From assembly GCA_015488485.1 (NCBI GenBank), contig WFNR01000011.1, positions 1 to 64,000 on the forward strand: a DNA stretch of 64,000 nt. Reading direction: 5' to 3'. This document shows positions 1 to 8,197 of the stretch, one piece after another. The position numbers and the translations under genes are program-made. The notes beneath the pieces were generated by a model, which searched no databases, was not told the DNA's origin, and worked only from the letters and a program-made list of their open reading frames with translations. How positions within the stretch are numbered: position 1 is the stretch's first letter; every line of letters starts with the position of its first letter. This DNA is from Cyclobacteriaceae bacterium (GTDB lineage: Bacteria > Bacteroidota > Bacteroidia > Cytophagales > Cyclobacteriaceae).

Positions 1-666
1 ACAAAATCTAAAATCTTAAATTAAATATCTGCCATCTTAAATCTTAACCGCTAAGGGCGCCAAGAAGTGCGCAAAGGGCGCTAAGGAAACGCGGAGATGC
101 GGAAAAGCGGGAAGCCAGAAGCTAAAAGCTCGAAGCTCGAAGCTCAAAACGCGCTGGGCCTCCCCTTTAGGGGATTGAGGGGGTGCGGGGGTAACTGAGG
201 TAAGAGGACTGAGGTAAGATAACGGATGACTGAGGTAAGATGACGGAAGACTGAGGTCGGGTGACAGATGTCGGACAAAATCTAAAATCTTAAATTATAT
301 ATCTGCCATCTTAAATCTTAACCGCAAAGGGCGCCAAGAAGTGCGCAAAGGGCGCTAAGGAAACGCGGAGATGCGGTGAAGCGGGAAGCCAGAAGCCAGA
401 AGCTAAAAGCTCGAAGCTCGAAGCTCAAAACGCGCTGGGCCTCCCCTTTAGGGGAACGAGGGGCCGCGTGGGTCTGATGACTGAGGGCGGATGACGGAAG
501 ACTGAGGTCGGGTGACAGAAGTCGGACAAAATCTAAAATCTTAAATTATATATCTGCCATCTTAAATCTTAACCGCCAAGGGCGCAAATGCGGGGAAGCG
601 GGAATGCGGATATGCGTAGATGCGGGAGTGTGGGTTGGCTCGAAACTCGAAGCTACAAGTGGATAG
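1..666. repeat. Three tandem copies of a modular intergenic repeat
   Basis: No convincing gene lies here. The stretch contains three direct repeats starting at about 1, 275 and 526 (periods 274 and 251 bp; the third is shortened). Each begins with ACAAAATCTAAAATCTTAAA, then an AT-rich word ending in CTTAACCGC, then GGGCGC-type words. Copies one and two go on to AGCTCGA iterations, a CCCCTTTAGGGG palindrome (162-173, 443-454) followed by more G runs, and ACTGAGGT microrepeats. Related words recur at 40093-40794, so this is a dispersed family. Similar low-complexity words are common between genes in Bacteroidota; their function is unknown. Confidence 0.85.
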
Positions 667-709
667 CAAAGATCTCATCCCCAGTCCCAAGGGCACCGGC
701 CATTACGCG

Positions 710-925
710 TTAATAACTACTCTGACGGGACAGCAGCCTACGCTGGAGGTAGTTGCCCTTACCCACCAGTTGTAGGATATAGTAGTCCTTGAAGTCTTCG
801 TAAGAAAGGTACTCCGGGCAACCCGAGCGGCAATCGGCCAGCAGCAGGGCCACTTGTTGCAGGTAGCGGCTGTAGGCAGCTATAATAGCAGCCTCATCCA
901 TTTTGGCTAGTTTATCACCTAACAT
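710..925 (-). CDS. Small protein of unknown function
   Basis: This 71-residue ORF is not recognised. It is predicted to be cytoplasmic and largely helical, with an acidic N-terminal half, two cysteines (CRSGC), and a basic C-terminus ending LLSRQSSY. It starts 9 bp after the stop of the secreted protein at 935-1360 on the same strand, which suggests a two-gene transcript. Its position just outside the repeat block and its small size make it uncertain as a gene, but the codon pattern is not obviously spurious. A later start at the ninth codon is possible. Confidence 0.45.
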   Translation of the reverse strand: MLGDKLAKMDEAAIIAAYSRYLQQVALLLADCRSGCPEYLSYEDFKDYYILQLVGKGNYLQRRLLSRQSSY

Positions 926-934
926 CGCTGCCCA

Positions 935-1360
935 TCATAGGTATAAATGAGGTATCCAGTGTTGATTAACTGTCAACACATAGTCACCATAATGGCTATG
1001 TATGTTTATTTTTTTGATGGCTTTGTCACGCAGCGCCAATGCCATATCGTGCGGCACCAACACAAACACGCTGGCATAAGTTGTCTTCACCACCTGCTGA
1101 TTGGCCTCATTTATGTGAAAGGAAACTTTCTTGCTGCCATCGTCAAAGACAAATTCCACCACGTCTCCATCATCAAGCTGCAAACGGACGGGGGTATCAA
1201 TAGCTAGAAAAAGGGTGCCGTCCAGGTTAATGTAATGAGGGGCAGGTGAATTAGTCGTTTTAGGGTCACCTTCCGATATGCGGTTTCCCCCTATTATACT
1301 CATAGCGCTCAAAACGTAGAAGCCCAGAATTAAGCCTACAATCGCATAAAATCTTTTCAT
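935..1360 (-). CDS. Hypothetical protein with N-terminal membrane anchor or signal
   Basis: The 141-residue product starts MKRF and has one hydrophobic segment at about residues 4-22, either a signal peptide or an anchor. The rest is a beta-rich domain with an acidic patch (LQLDDGDVVEF) and no family that I recognise. It is therefore probably exported and small. The gene is divergent from the TPR gene at 1455 and leads a possible two-gene unit with the 71-residue ORF downstream. No function can be assigned. Confidence 0.6.
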   Translation of the reverse strand: MKRFYAIVGLILGFYVLSAMSIIGGNRISEGDPKTTNSPAPHYINLDGTLFLAIDTPVRLQLDDGDVVEFVFDDGSKKVSFHINEANQQVVKTTYASVFVLVPHDMALALRDKAIKKINIHSHYGDYVLTVNQHWIPHLYL

Positions 1361-1454
1361 GATATTTTTCCTTTTGGTTCATGAGCAAATTTCAGCCTGT
1401 AGTAGCGCTTATTTATGCGGAAAAAACCTATTTTGGCGTTTAGGTAAATTACCT

Positions 1455-2402
1455 ATGCATATGATTATCCGTAAAATGATGTTGTTCAGGCCATCAATCT
1501 TCGGTACCCTCTTGCTACTGTGGGCAGGTAGTCTGCTACCAGGCTATGCACAAACGCGGGAGTTTCTGTTCAACAATGGCGTTAATTATATGCTGGCCGA
1601 TAAACAAAAAGCCATTGAGCAGTTCAGCAAAGCCATTGCCATCGATTCGGCCTTTGGAGCGGCCTATTTTTACCGCGGAGTAGCACGTTTTAAGCTGGGG
1701 CGCTACACCCAGGCCATAGAAGACTTTAACCGCGTCTTGCAACTGGACACCACACTGAAAATTGTGAATATGTACAAAGGGTTTGCCTACCGGCAACTGG
1801 GCATGCAGGAAGAAAGCCTGCAGGCTTTTAACAGCTACCTGCAAAGCAAAGAACATCTCACTGCCCTGGACTACAACATCATCGGCAAGGCCAATCTGGA
1901 GGCGGGCGACCTGGATGCTGCCATCGGCAGTTTTACCAAAGCCCTGCAAGACAATACCAGCGAAGCGCAGTACTATTACCTGTTCCTGGCTTATTTCAAC
2001 AAAAAAGAATATGAGAAGGCGCTGCAACAAATCAATCTGGCTATCGAAGAAAATGAGAATTTCTACGGCTATTACCTGAACCGCGGCAGCACACGGCTTA
2101 TGATGGGGCATTTTGAGCAAGCCCTGCACGACTACGATTATGCCCTGCAACTGGAGCCCAACGTGCCCGACAGCTACTTTCTGCGCGGCCGGGTACTCGA
2201 CACCCTGCGGCAACACAATCTGGCCATTCGTGATTTCACCAGGGCCATAGAACTCAACCCTACCGATGGCACTTACTACTCCAAGCGCGGCAATGCCCGC
2301 TACGCTATCGGCAACCGGCAAGGCGCCTGCCTTGACTGGACCATTGCCAACCAACTGGGCTATTATGAGGATTTTGATAAAGTAAAATCCTTGTGCGAAT
2401 AA
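1455..2402 (+). CDS. Exported tetratricopeptide repeat protein
   Basis: The product is a solenoid of about seven or eight TPR units with the usual pattern (for example AAYFYRGVARFKLGRYTQAI). The C-terminal unit ends with a GACLDW-type motif often seen in Bacteroidota TPR proteins. A signal peptide with an h-region around FGTLLLLWAGSLLPGYAQ is seen only if translation starts at 1455 or 1461; an in-frame ATG at 1359 would put about 32 unlikely residues before the signal, so I prefer 1455. It probably works in the periplasm as a protein-protein scaffold. The prohibitin-like gene follows after 30 bp and may be co-transcribed. Confidence 0.85.
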   Translation: MHMIIRKMMLFRPSIFGTLLLLWAGSLLPGYAQTREFLFNNGVNYMLADKQKAIEQFSKAIAIDSAFGAAYFYRGVARFKLGRYTQAIEDFNRVLQLDTTLKIVNMYKGFAYRQLGMQEESLQAFNSYLQSKEHLTALDYNIIGKANLEAGDLDAAIGSFTKALQDNTSEAQYYYLFLAYFNKKEYEKALQQINLAIEENENFYGYYLNRGSTRLMMGHFEQALHDYDYALQLEPNVPDSYFLRGRVLDTLRQHNLAIRDFTRAIELNPTDGTYYSKRGNARYAIGNRQGACLDWTIANQLGYYEDFDKVKSLCE

Positions 2403-2432
2403 TAATCATCAAACCCTAAACCCCCTACTACC

Positions 2433-3257
2433 ATGAACAAACGAAAACTCACCCCCTATCTGATTTTGGTCATTGCCATAGTTATTTTCGGAGCTATTCT
2501 GGCCAATAGCACCTTTCTGACCATCGAAGCCGGTGAAGCCGGAGTCCTGTTTCGCAAATTTGGCGGAGGACTGGATAAGGAAACCATCTACGGCCAGGGG
2601 TTTCATGTGGTAGCGCCCTGGAACACCATGTACATTTATAATATAAAAGAGCAAACAGCCGAAGAATCGATGAGCGTGCTGGATCGCAACGGCCTCTCGA
2701 TGAATGTAGATGTAACGGTGCGTTTTAACCCCAAGCATGATAAGATCGGCTACTTGCATGAGCGCTTTGGCAAAACCTATATAACCACCCTGGTGATACC
2801 CGAAGTACGCTCGGCCGTACGCCAGGTGATGGGGCGCTACTCGGCCGAAGAGATTTACTCTACCAAACGTGCCGAAGTGGAACAAAGCATTATCGATGAG
2901 GCACAATCTACCCTGGGCAACGACCGCAACAACATCCAGATGACCGCCCTGCTGATACGTGCAGTGGAGCTGCCGGCCAACATCAAGCAGGCCATCGAAA
3001 ACAAACTACAGCAAGAGCAGGAAATGCTGGCCTACCGTTTTAAGCTGGAGAAAGAGAAATCGGAAGCCGAGCGCAAGCGCATAGCCGCTGAAGGCGAAGC
3101 GGTAGCCAACCGCATAGTAAGCAACAGTCTTACAGATAAACTATTGAAAATGAGGGGAATAGAAGCAACTCAGGAAATCTCCAAATCGCCCAATACCAAA
3201 GTAATCGTAATTGGCGGAGGCGATAGCGGCCTGCCGCTGATACTGGGCAATAATTAG
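2433..3257 (+). CDS. SPFH/prohibitin family membrane protein
   Basis: The 274-residue protein has an N-terminal transmembrane segment (about residues 9-26) followed by a prohibitin-type SPFH/Band 7 domain (IEAGEAGVLFRKFGGGL, then VTVRFNPKHDKIGYLHERFG) and a long charged helix (residues about 180-235, KLEKEKSEAERKRIAAEGEA) that should form a coiled coil. Such proteins assemble into membrane rings that organise microdomains or regulate FtsH-type proteases. The C-terminus is glycine-rich (VIGGGDSGLPLILGNN). It sits between the TPR gene and citrate synthase. The family is clear; the specific partner is not. Confidence 0.9.
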   Translation: MNKRKLTPYLILVIAIVIFGAILANSTFLTIEAGEAGVLFRKFGGGLDKETIYGQGFHVVAPWNTMYIYNIKEQTAEESMSVLDRNGLSMNVDVTVRFNPKHDKIGYLHERFGKTYITTLVIPEVRSAVRQVMGRYSAEEIYSTKRAEVEQSIIDEAQSTLGNDRNNIQMTALLIRAVELPANIKQAIENKLQQEQEMLAYRFKLEKEKSEAERKRIAAEGEAVANRIVSNSLTDKLLKMRGIEATQEISKSPNTKVIVIGGGDSGLPLILGNN

Positions 3258-3382
3258 CGTAGATTTTAGCGAATTACCGGCAAAAATACAATGACCGACT
3301 GCCTTTTATTTGGCTGTAAAATGAACTATTTTAGTAGCCGTAAAGTTCTATTAGAAAAACACATTATACGAAAGAAAAAATC

Positions 3383-4669
3383 ATGGTAAAATCAGCTCAA
3401 ATCACAATAGACGGAAAGACATTCGAATTTCCGGTTGTAGAAGGCACCGAACACGAACTCGCTATTGATATCGGCAAGCTCAGAGCCCAAACGGGCGTTA
3501 TCACCCTCGATCCCGGTTTTAAAAATACCGGCTCCACTTCCAGCGCCATCACCTTCCTCAATGGCGAAGAAGGCATACTACGCTACCGTGGGTATAGCAT
3601 CGAAGATCTGGCCGAGAAATCCACCTTCCTGGAGGTAGCCTATCTGCTCATTTATGGTGAGTTGCCTTCAAAATCCGAATTTGATAAGTTTAAGGAAGAC
3701 ATCAAGTATCACACCCTGGTGCATGAGGATATCAAGACCATCCTCACGGGCTTCCCCTCCAATGCCCACCCGATGGGGGTACTCTCTTCCCTGGTTACAT
3801 CACTTACCGCTTTTTATCCCGAATCGCTCGATCCCAATCGCTCGCGCGAAGGGGTTGACCTGAGCATTGCCCGCATCATTGCCAAGCTGCCCACCTTTGC
3901 TGCCTGGTCGTACAAAAACCAGAAAGGGCAGCCGGTGGTGTATCCGCGCAACGAGCTGGAATATGTGCCCAACTTCCTGCGCATGATGTTTGCCCTGCCT
4001 ACCGAAGACTATGAGGTAAACCCGGTGGTGGCCAGGGCGCTTGACCAATTGCTCATTCTGCATGCTGACCACGAGCAAAACTGCTCTACCTCTACGGTGC
4101 GCATTGTAGGCTCCTCACAGGCCAGCCTGTTTGCCTCTATCTCGGCCGGCATCAACGCCCTGTGGGGCCCCTTGCACGGTGGCGCCAACCAAGCGGTAAT
4201 CGAAATGCTGGAGAACATCAGAAAAGACGGTGGCGATACAAAAAAATGGATGGACAAAGCCAAAGACAAGAACGATCCGTTCAGGCTGATGGGCTTTGGC
4301 CACCGGGTGTATAAGAATTTCGACCCGCGCGCCCGTATTCTGAAAAAAGCGGCCGATGATGTGCTCGAGTCGCTCGGTGTGGTGGACCCTGTGCTCGATA
4401 TCGCCAAAGGGCTGGAAGAAGTAGCCCTGAGCGATGAGTACTTTATCGAGCGCAAGCTCTACCCCAATGTGGACTTCTACTCAGGCATTATATACCGGGC
4501 CCTGGGCATTCCGGTGGATATGTTTACCGTGATGTTCGCCCTGGGTCGTCTGCCCGGCTGGATAGCCCAGTGGAAGGAAATGCGCGAGAGTGGAGAGCCA
4601 ATCGGTCGTCCGCGACAGGTGTACATCGGCCACCCGGCACGCGATTATACGCCTATTGATAAGCGATAG
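3383..4669 (+). CDS. gltA: Citrate synthase (type II, hexameric family)
   Basis: It condenses oxaloacetate and acetyl-CoA to citrate, the entry reaction of the TCA cycle. The 428-residue length and the N-terminal beta domain beginning DGKTFEFPVVEGTE fit the bacterial type II enzyme. Catalytic and substrate regions are visible: ILHADHEQNCST, the LWGPLHGGANQAVIEML histidine region, and MGFGHRVYKNFDPRARIL; the catalytic aspartate lies in the NVDFYSGIIYRALG segment. A 125-bp leader separates it from the gene upstream and a clear terminator follows, so it is probably monocistronic. Confidence 0.97.
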   Translation: MVKSAQITIDGKTFEFPVVEGTEHELAIDIGKLRAQTGVITLDPGFKNTGSTSSAITFLNGEEGILRYRGYSIEDLAEKSTFLEVAYLLIYGELPSKSEFDKFKEDIKYHTLVHEDIKTILTGFPSNAHPMGVLSSLVTSLTAFYPESLDPNRSREGVDLSIARIIAKLPTFAAWSYKNQKGQPVVYPRNELEYVPNFLRMMFALPTEDYEVNPVVARALDQLLILHADHEQNCSTSTVRIVGSSQASLFASISAGINALWGPLHGGANQAVIEMLENIRKDGGDTKKWMDKAKDKNDPFRLMGFGHRVYKNFDPRARILKKAADDVLESLGVVDPVLDIAKGLEEVALSDEYFIERKLYPNVDFYSGIIYRALGIPVDMFTVMFALGRLPGWIAQWKEMRESGEPIGRPRQVYIGHPARDYTPIDKR

Positions 4670-4691
4670 CACAGTTTTTCTGCCGTAAATC

Positions 4692-4735
4692 ATCACCCTG
4701 AATCGAAAAATGAGTAGATTCGGGGTGATTTTTTA
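4692..4735 (+). terminator. Rho-independent terminator after citrate synthase
   Basis: A 13-bp stem (ATCACCCTGAATC at 4692-4704 with GATTCGGGGTGAT at 4717-4729, one G-T pair) closes a 12-nt loop and runs into a T tract. It lies 22 bp after the gltA stop and just before the ACBP gene, which separates the two transcription units. Confidence 0.85.
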
Positions 4736-4746
4736 TATATGACATT

Positions 4747-5013
4747 ATGGACTTACAACAACAATTTGCCGAAGCCCGGAAGCAAGTCAATAATCTGAGT
4801 GCCCGCCCTACCAACGAAGAATTGCTGCTGCTTTATGCCTTGTACAAGCAGGCTACAGCAGGCGATGTACAGGGCGAAAGGCCGGGCGGTTTTGACTTTA
4901 AGGGCGCTGCCAAGTACGATGCCTGGGCAGCTCAAAAGGGCAAAACTGCCGAACAAGCTATGCAGGAATACATTGCGCTGGTGGAGAAGCTGGTGGCTAC
5001 CTACAACACCTGA
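4747..5013 (+). CDS. Acyl-CoA-binding protein (ACBP)
   Basis: The 88-residue protein matches the four-helix ACBP fold that sequesters long-chain acyl-CoA esters in the cytoplasm. Visible signatures are the N-terminal FAEARKQVNNL helix, LLLLYALYKQAT (containing the conserved YxxYKQAT-like stretch), GDVQGERPGGFDFKGAAKYDAWAA (the usual K..W motif) and the final helix AMQEYIALVEKL. The family is best known from eukaryotes and is less common in bacteria. It is the first gene of an operon with rsmE (3-bp gap) and the SpmAB fusion; functional linkage to them is not obvious. Confidence 0.93.
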   Translation: MDLQQQFAEARKQVNNLSARPTNEELLLLYALYKQATAGDVQGERPGGFDFKGAAKYDAWAAQKGKTAEQAMQEYIALVEKLVATYNT

Positions 5014-5016
5014 TAC

Positions 5017-5718
5017 ATGGAGGTCTTTTACCAACCTGATATCCTGAACGGTGTTCACCACCTCTCTGCCGATGAATCGAAGCACTGTATCAAGGTGCTG
5101 CGCCATGGTAAGGGCGACCGGATATACGTGGCTGATGGGCGCGGTACTTTGTTTGAAGTGCGCATAGAAGACCCCAACCCCAAAGCCTGTGTTTTTAGCA
5201 TTATCAGCCACAGCCGCAGGCCTGATAAAGGCTTTGCCGTAAGCATTGCCATAGCCCCTACTAAAAACAACGAGCGCACCGAGTGGTTTGTAGAAAAAGC
5301 CATTGAGTTGGGTATTGACGAAATCAATTTTTATTTTGGCCGCCATTCGGAACGCAAGAAAATGAATATGGAACGCCTGCACAAAAAAGCGGTAGCCGCC
5401 ATGAAGCAGTCGGAGCAGTTTATTTTACCGGCCATGAAACTGTACGACAGCTTTGCCGACTGCCTGGCCGCCACTCCGGCCGACCGGCAGCGTTTTATTG
5501 CCCATGTGGACCCCAGCCACCCCTATCACCTGATGGATATGGCGGAAAAAGGTGGTGCCTATACCGTGTTTATCGGGCCGGAAGGCGACTTTGCCGAAGA
5601 TGAGCTGGTGGCGGCTTTTGAGGCCGGTTTTACCAAGGTAAGCCTGGGCCCCAACCGCCTGCGCACCGAAACGGCCGGCCTGGTGGCCTGCCACATCCTG
5701 AACCTGATAAACCGCTGA
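5017..5718 (+). CDS. rsmE: 16S rRNA (uracil-1498-N3)-methyltransferase RsmE
   Basis: It methylates U1498 of 16S rRNA using S-adenosylmethionine. The 233-residue protein has the PUA-like N-terminal domain (FYQPDILNGVHHLSADESKHCIKVLRHGKGD) and a C-terminal SPOUT domain with the knot signatures FIGPEGDFAEDE and SLGPNRLRTETAGL. It follows the ACBP gene by 3 bp and precedes the SpmAB gene by 1 bp, indicating translational coupling within one operon. Confidence 0.95.
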   Translation: MEVFYQPDILNGVHHLSADESKHCIKVLRHGKGDRIYVADGRGTLFEVRIEDPNPKACVFSIISHSRRPDKGFAVSIAIAPTKNNERTEWFVEKAIELGIDEINFYFGRHSERKKMNMERLHKKAVAAMKQSEQFILPAMKLYDSFADCLAATPADRQRFIAHVDPSHPYHLMDMAEKGGAYTVFIGPEGDFAEDELVAAFEAGFTKVSLGPNRLRTETAGLVACHILNLINR

Positions 5719-5719
5719 T

Positions 5720-6952
5720 ATGGCACTCAATTACATCTGGGTCGGTTTCTTTCTCATTGCCTTTGCCATCGGGCTGGTAAGGCTGATTTTTATGGGTGAT
5801 ACGGAGATCTTTCCAGCCATGTTCAACAATGTAATGGACATGGCCAAGACCGGTTTCGACATCTCGCTCGGCCTTACCGGTGCCATGACCCTGTGGCTGG
5901 GCATTATGAAAATAGGCGAAAAAGGCGGCATCGTGCATATTTTTTATAAACTCACCGGGCCGCTGCTACGCAGGCTGTTTCCTTCGCTGCCGCCTGAGAG
6001 CAGCGCCTTTGCCCCGATGATCATGAACGTATCGGCCAATATGATGGGTCTTGACAACGCAGCCACCCCCCTCGGCCTGCAGGCCATGAAAGAAATGCAA
6101 AAGGTAAATCCGCACCCCGACACCGCTTCCGATGCCCAGATTATGTTTCTGGTGCTCAACACCTCGGGGCTTACTATCTTGCCAATCAATGTAATGGTAA
6201 TACGCGCCCAGATGGGCGCAGCCGACCCGTCCGATATCTTTATTCCCACCCTACTGGCTACTTACTTTGCCACCCTGGCCGGTTTGATTATCGTGTCTAT
6301 TTACCAGCGGATAAATCTGTTCAACAAAGTAATCATAGCCTACCTGGGTAGCCTCACAGCCTTTATCATGGGGCTGATCTGGTACCTGAGCACTTTGAGC
6401 AAAAGCGAGATAGCCGTTTTCTCTTCGGTAGCCAGCAACTTCATCCTGTTCAGCACCATTATCTTTTTTATTATCCTGGCCATGCGGCAAAAGCAAAATG
6501 TGTACGAAGCGTTTATCGAAGGTGCCAAAGAGGGTTTCGGTATTGCCGTTACCATTATACCCTACCTGGTGGCCATGCTGGTAGCCATAGGCGCTTTCCG
6601 GGCTTCCGGTGCGCTCGATTACCTCACCGATGGGGTGGCCGCTTTCTTTCATTTGCTCGGCATCAACACCGACTTCGTGCCTTCGTTGCCCACTGCTTTT
6701 ATGCGGCCGCTAAGCGGTAGCGGAGCACGCGGTATGATGGTGGAAACGATTAATGCCTATGGGGTCGATTCGTTTGCCGGACGGCTGGCCAGCGTGATGC
6801 AGGGTACCACCGAAACCACCTTTTATGTGATAGCCGTTTATTTCGGGGCAGTGAACATCCGCAAGACACGCTATGCCATCACTTGCGGCCTCTTTGCCGA
6901 TATGGTGGGGTTGATAGCAGCCATCCTGCTGTCCTATTTGTTCTTTCACTAA
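5720..6952 (+). CDS. SpmA-SpmB fusion, nucleoside-recognition (Gate) domain membrane protein
   Basis: The 410-residue polytopic membrane protein fuses two Gate domains. The N-terminal half is SpmA-like (MIMNVSANMMGLDNAATPLG) and the C-terminal half is SpmB-like (AFIEGAKEGFGIAVTIIPYL, then MRPLSGSGARGMM and MQGTTETTFYVIAVYFGAV). In Bacillus these are two spore maturation proteins; here they are a single polypeptide in an organism with no sporulation genes in view. The domains resemble nucleoside transporter gates, so transport of an unknown solute is an inference. It is the last gene of the ACBP-rsmE operon. Confidence 0.9.
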   Translation: MALNYIWVGFFLIAFAIGLVRLIFMGDTEIFPAMFNNVMDMAKTGFDISLGLTGAMTLWLGIMKIGEKGGIVHIFYKLTGPLLRRLFPSLPPESSAFAPMIMNVSANMMGLDNAATPLGLQAMKEMQKVNPHPDTASDAQIMFLVLNTSGLTILPINVMVIRAQMGAADPSDIFIPTLLATYFATLAGLIIVSIYQRINLFNKVIIAYLGSLTAFIMGLIWYLSTLSKSEIAVFSSVASNFILFSTIIFFIILAMRQKQNVYEAFIEGAKEGFGIAVTIIPYLVAMLVAIGAFRASGALDYLTDGVAAFFHLLGINTDFVPSLPTAFMRPLSGSGARGMMVETINAYGVDSFAGRLASVMQGTTETTFYVIAVYFGAVNIRKTRYAITCGLFADMVGLIAAILLSYLFFH

Positions 6953-7101
6953 ACAAGCTTAAAAGGGAATGTTTTACATAATCGCATATTCAATTATGAT
7001 ATCAACAAAAATTTATTTATCTATCTAAATTTCAATTACTTAAATCAAAGTAATAAAAGTTTGAATTTAATCATTGATATACCCTTAATCAACCTGCACC
7101 T

Positions 7102-8190
7102 ATGACACTTCCTACCGGTCGCTATCGCTCACTTGATGTTTTCAGAGGCCTGACCATCGCTATGATGATACTGGTAAACACCCCCGGCAGTTGGCAGCAT
7201 ATCTACGCACCGCTGCGCCATGCCGAGTGGCACGGCTACACTCCTACCGATCTGGTCTTCCCGTTTTTTCTGGTGGCCGTAGGGCTGTCAATGAGTTTTG
7301 TTTTGCCCAGGTACCGGGCGCGGGGGAACAAGGCTTTTTACAGCAAGGTGATAAGACGTGTGCTGCTTATCTTTTTTATCGGGCTGGCGCTTACGGCCTT
7401 CCCCTTCTACAACAAAGACTACAGCCAATTGCGTATCCTGGGGGTGCTGCAGCGCATTGCCCTGGCCTACGGCCTGGCGGCTGTCTGGGTTTACCACCTG
7501 CGGCAGGTACGCCTGCTTATCATCACGTCCTTGCTGGTACTGGTAGGCTACTGGCTGCTGCTCTGGCTGGCCGGTGGCCCCGACCCCTACTCGCTTACCC
7601 ACAACCTGCCGCGCCAGCTCGACCTGCTGGTGCTGGGCGCCAACCACATGTGGCACGGTCATGGCCTTGCTTTCGACCCCGAGGGGCTGCTCAGCACCTT
7701 TCCGGCCGCGGTATCGGTAGTGAGCGGCTATCTGCTCGGCCTGCTTATTCAGCAAACCAAGCGGCCGGCTCCGGTGTGGCTGGCCGGTGTCCTGCTGCTG
7801 GCAGCCGGCTATCTGTGGAGCCTGGTTATGCCGATTAACAAATCATTGTGGACCAGCAGCTATGTGCTGGTGTCATCGGGCATTGCGGCCCTGGTGCTGG
7901 GTGTGCTGATCTATCTGATAGACATCAGGGGGTTGACCGGCTGGGCCAAACCTTTTGAAATCTTCGGCATGAATCCGCTGGCTGTCTTTATCTTGTCGAT
8001 ACTCTGGGTGAAAATTTATTTTATGATTCACATTGGTGACCGCAATATGTACGGCTGGCTTTACCACACCGTATTTGAGCCGATCGGCAACCCTACATTC
8101 GGCTCACTGCTGTTTGCCTTGTTTCACGTAGCCGGTTGCTGGCTGGTAGCCTGGCTGCTATACCGTAAACAGATAGTGATTAAAGTGTGA
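7102..8190 (+). CDS. NagX/HGSNAT-like membrane acyltransferase (DUF5009 family)
   Basis: The 362-residue protein has about ten hydrophobic segments and the hallmarks of the heparan-alpha-glucosaminide N-acetyltransferase-like family: the start RSLDVFRGLTIAMMILVNTPG, WHGYTPTDLVFPFFLVAVG, a histidine-rich loop MWHGHG, and FDPEGLLSTFPAAVSV. Relatives acetylate amino sugars across the membrane using acetyl-CoA; the substrate here is unknown. A 149-bp AT-rich gap precedes it with no perfect promoter consensus. It converges with the Crp/Fnr gene, with only 7 bp between stops. Confidence 0.88.
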   Translation: MTLPTGRYRSLDVFRGLTIAMMILVNTPGSWQHIYAPLRHAEWHGYTPTDLVFPFFLVAVGLSMSFVLPRYRARGNKAFYSKVIRRVLLIFFIGLALTAFPFYNKDYSQLRILGVLQRIALAYGLAAVWVYHLRQVRLLIITSLLVLVGYWLLLWLAGGPDPYSLTHNLPRQLDLLVLGANHMWHGHGLAFDPEGLLSTFPAAVSVVSGYLLGLLIQQTKRPAPVWLAGVLLLAAGYLWSLVMPINKSLWTSSYVLVSSGIAALVLGVLIYLIDIRGLTGWAKPFEIFGMNPLAVFILSILWVKIYFMIHIGDRNMYGWLYHTVFEPIGNPTFGSLLFALFHVAGCWLVAWLLYRKQIVIKV

Positions 8191-8197
8191 AAGGGGG

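Noticed and set aside
1-666. A CRISPR array
   Set aside because: The repeats are about 250 bp long, adjacent rather than separated by unique spacers, and no cas gene is near.
1536-2354. A 272-codon minus-strand ORF
   Set aside because: It is the mirror frame of the TPR gene and has no family signature.
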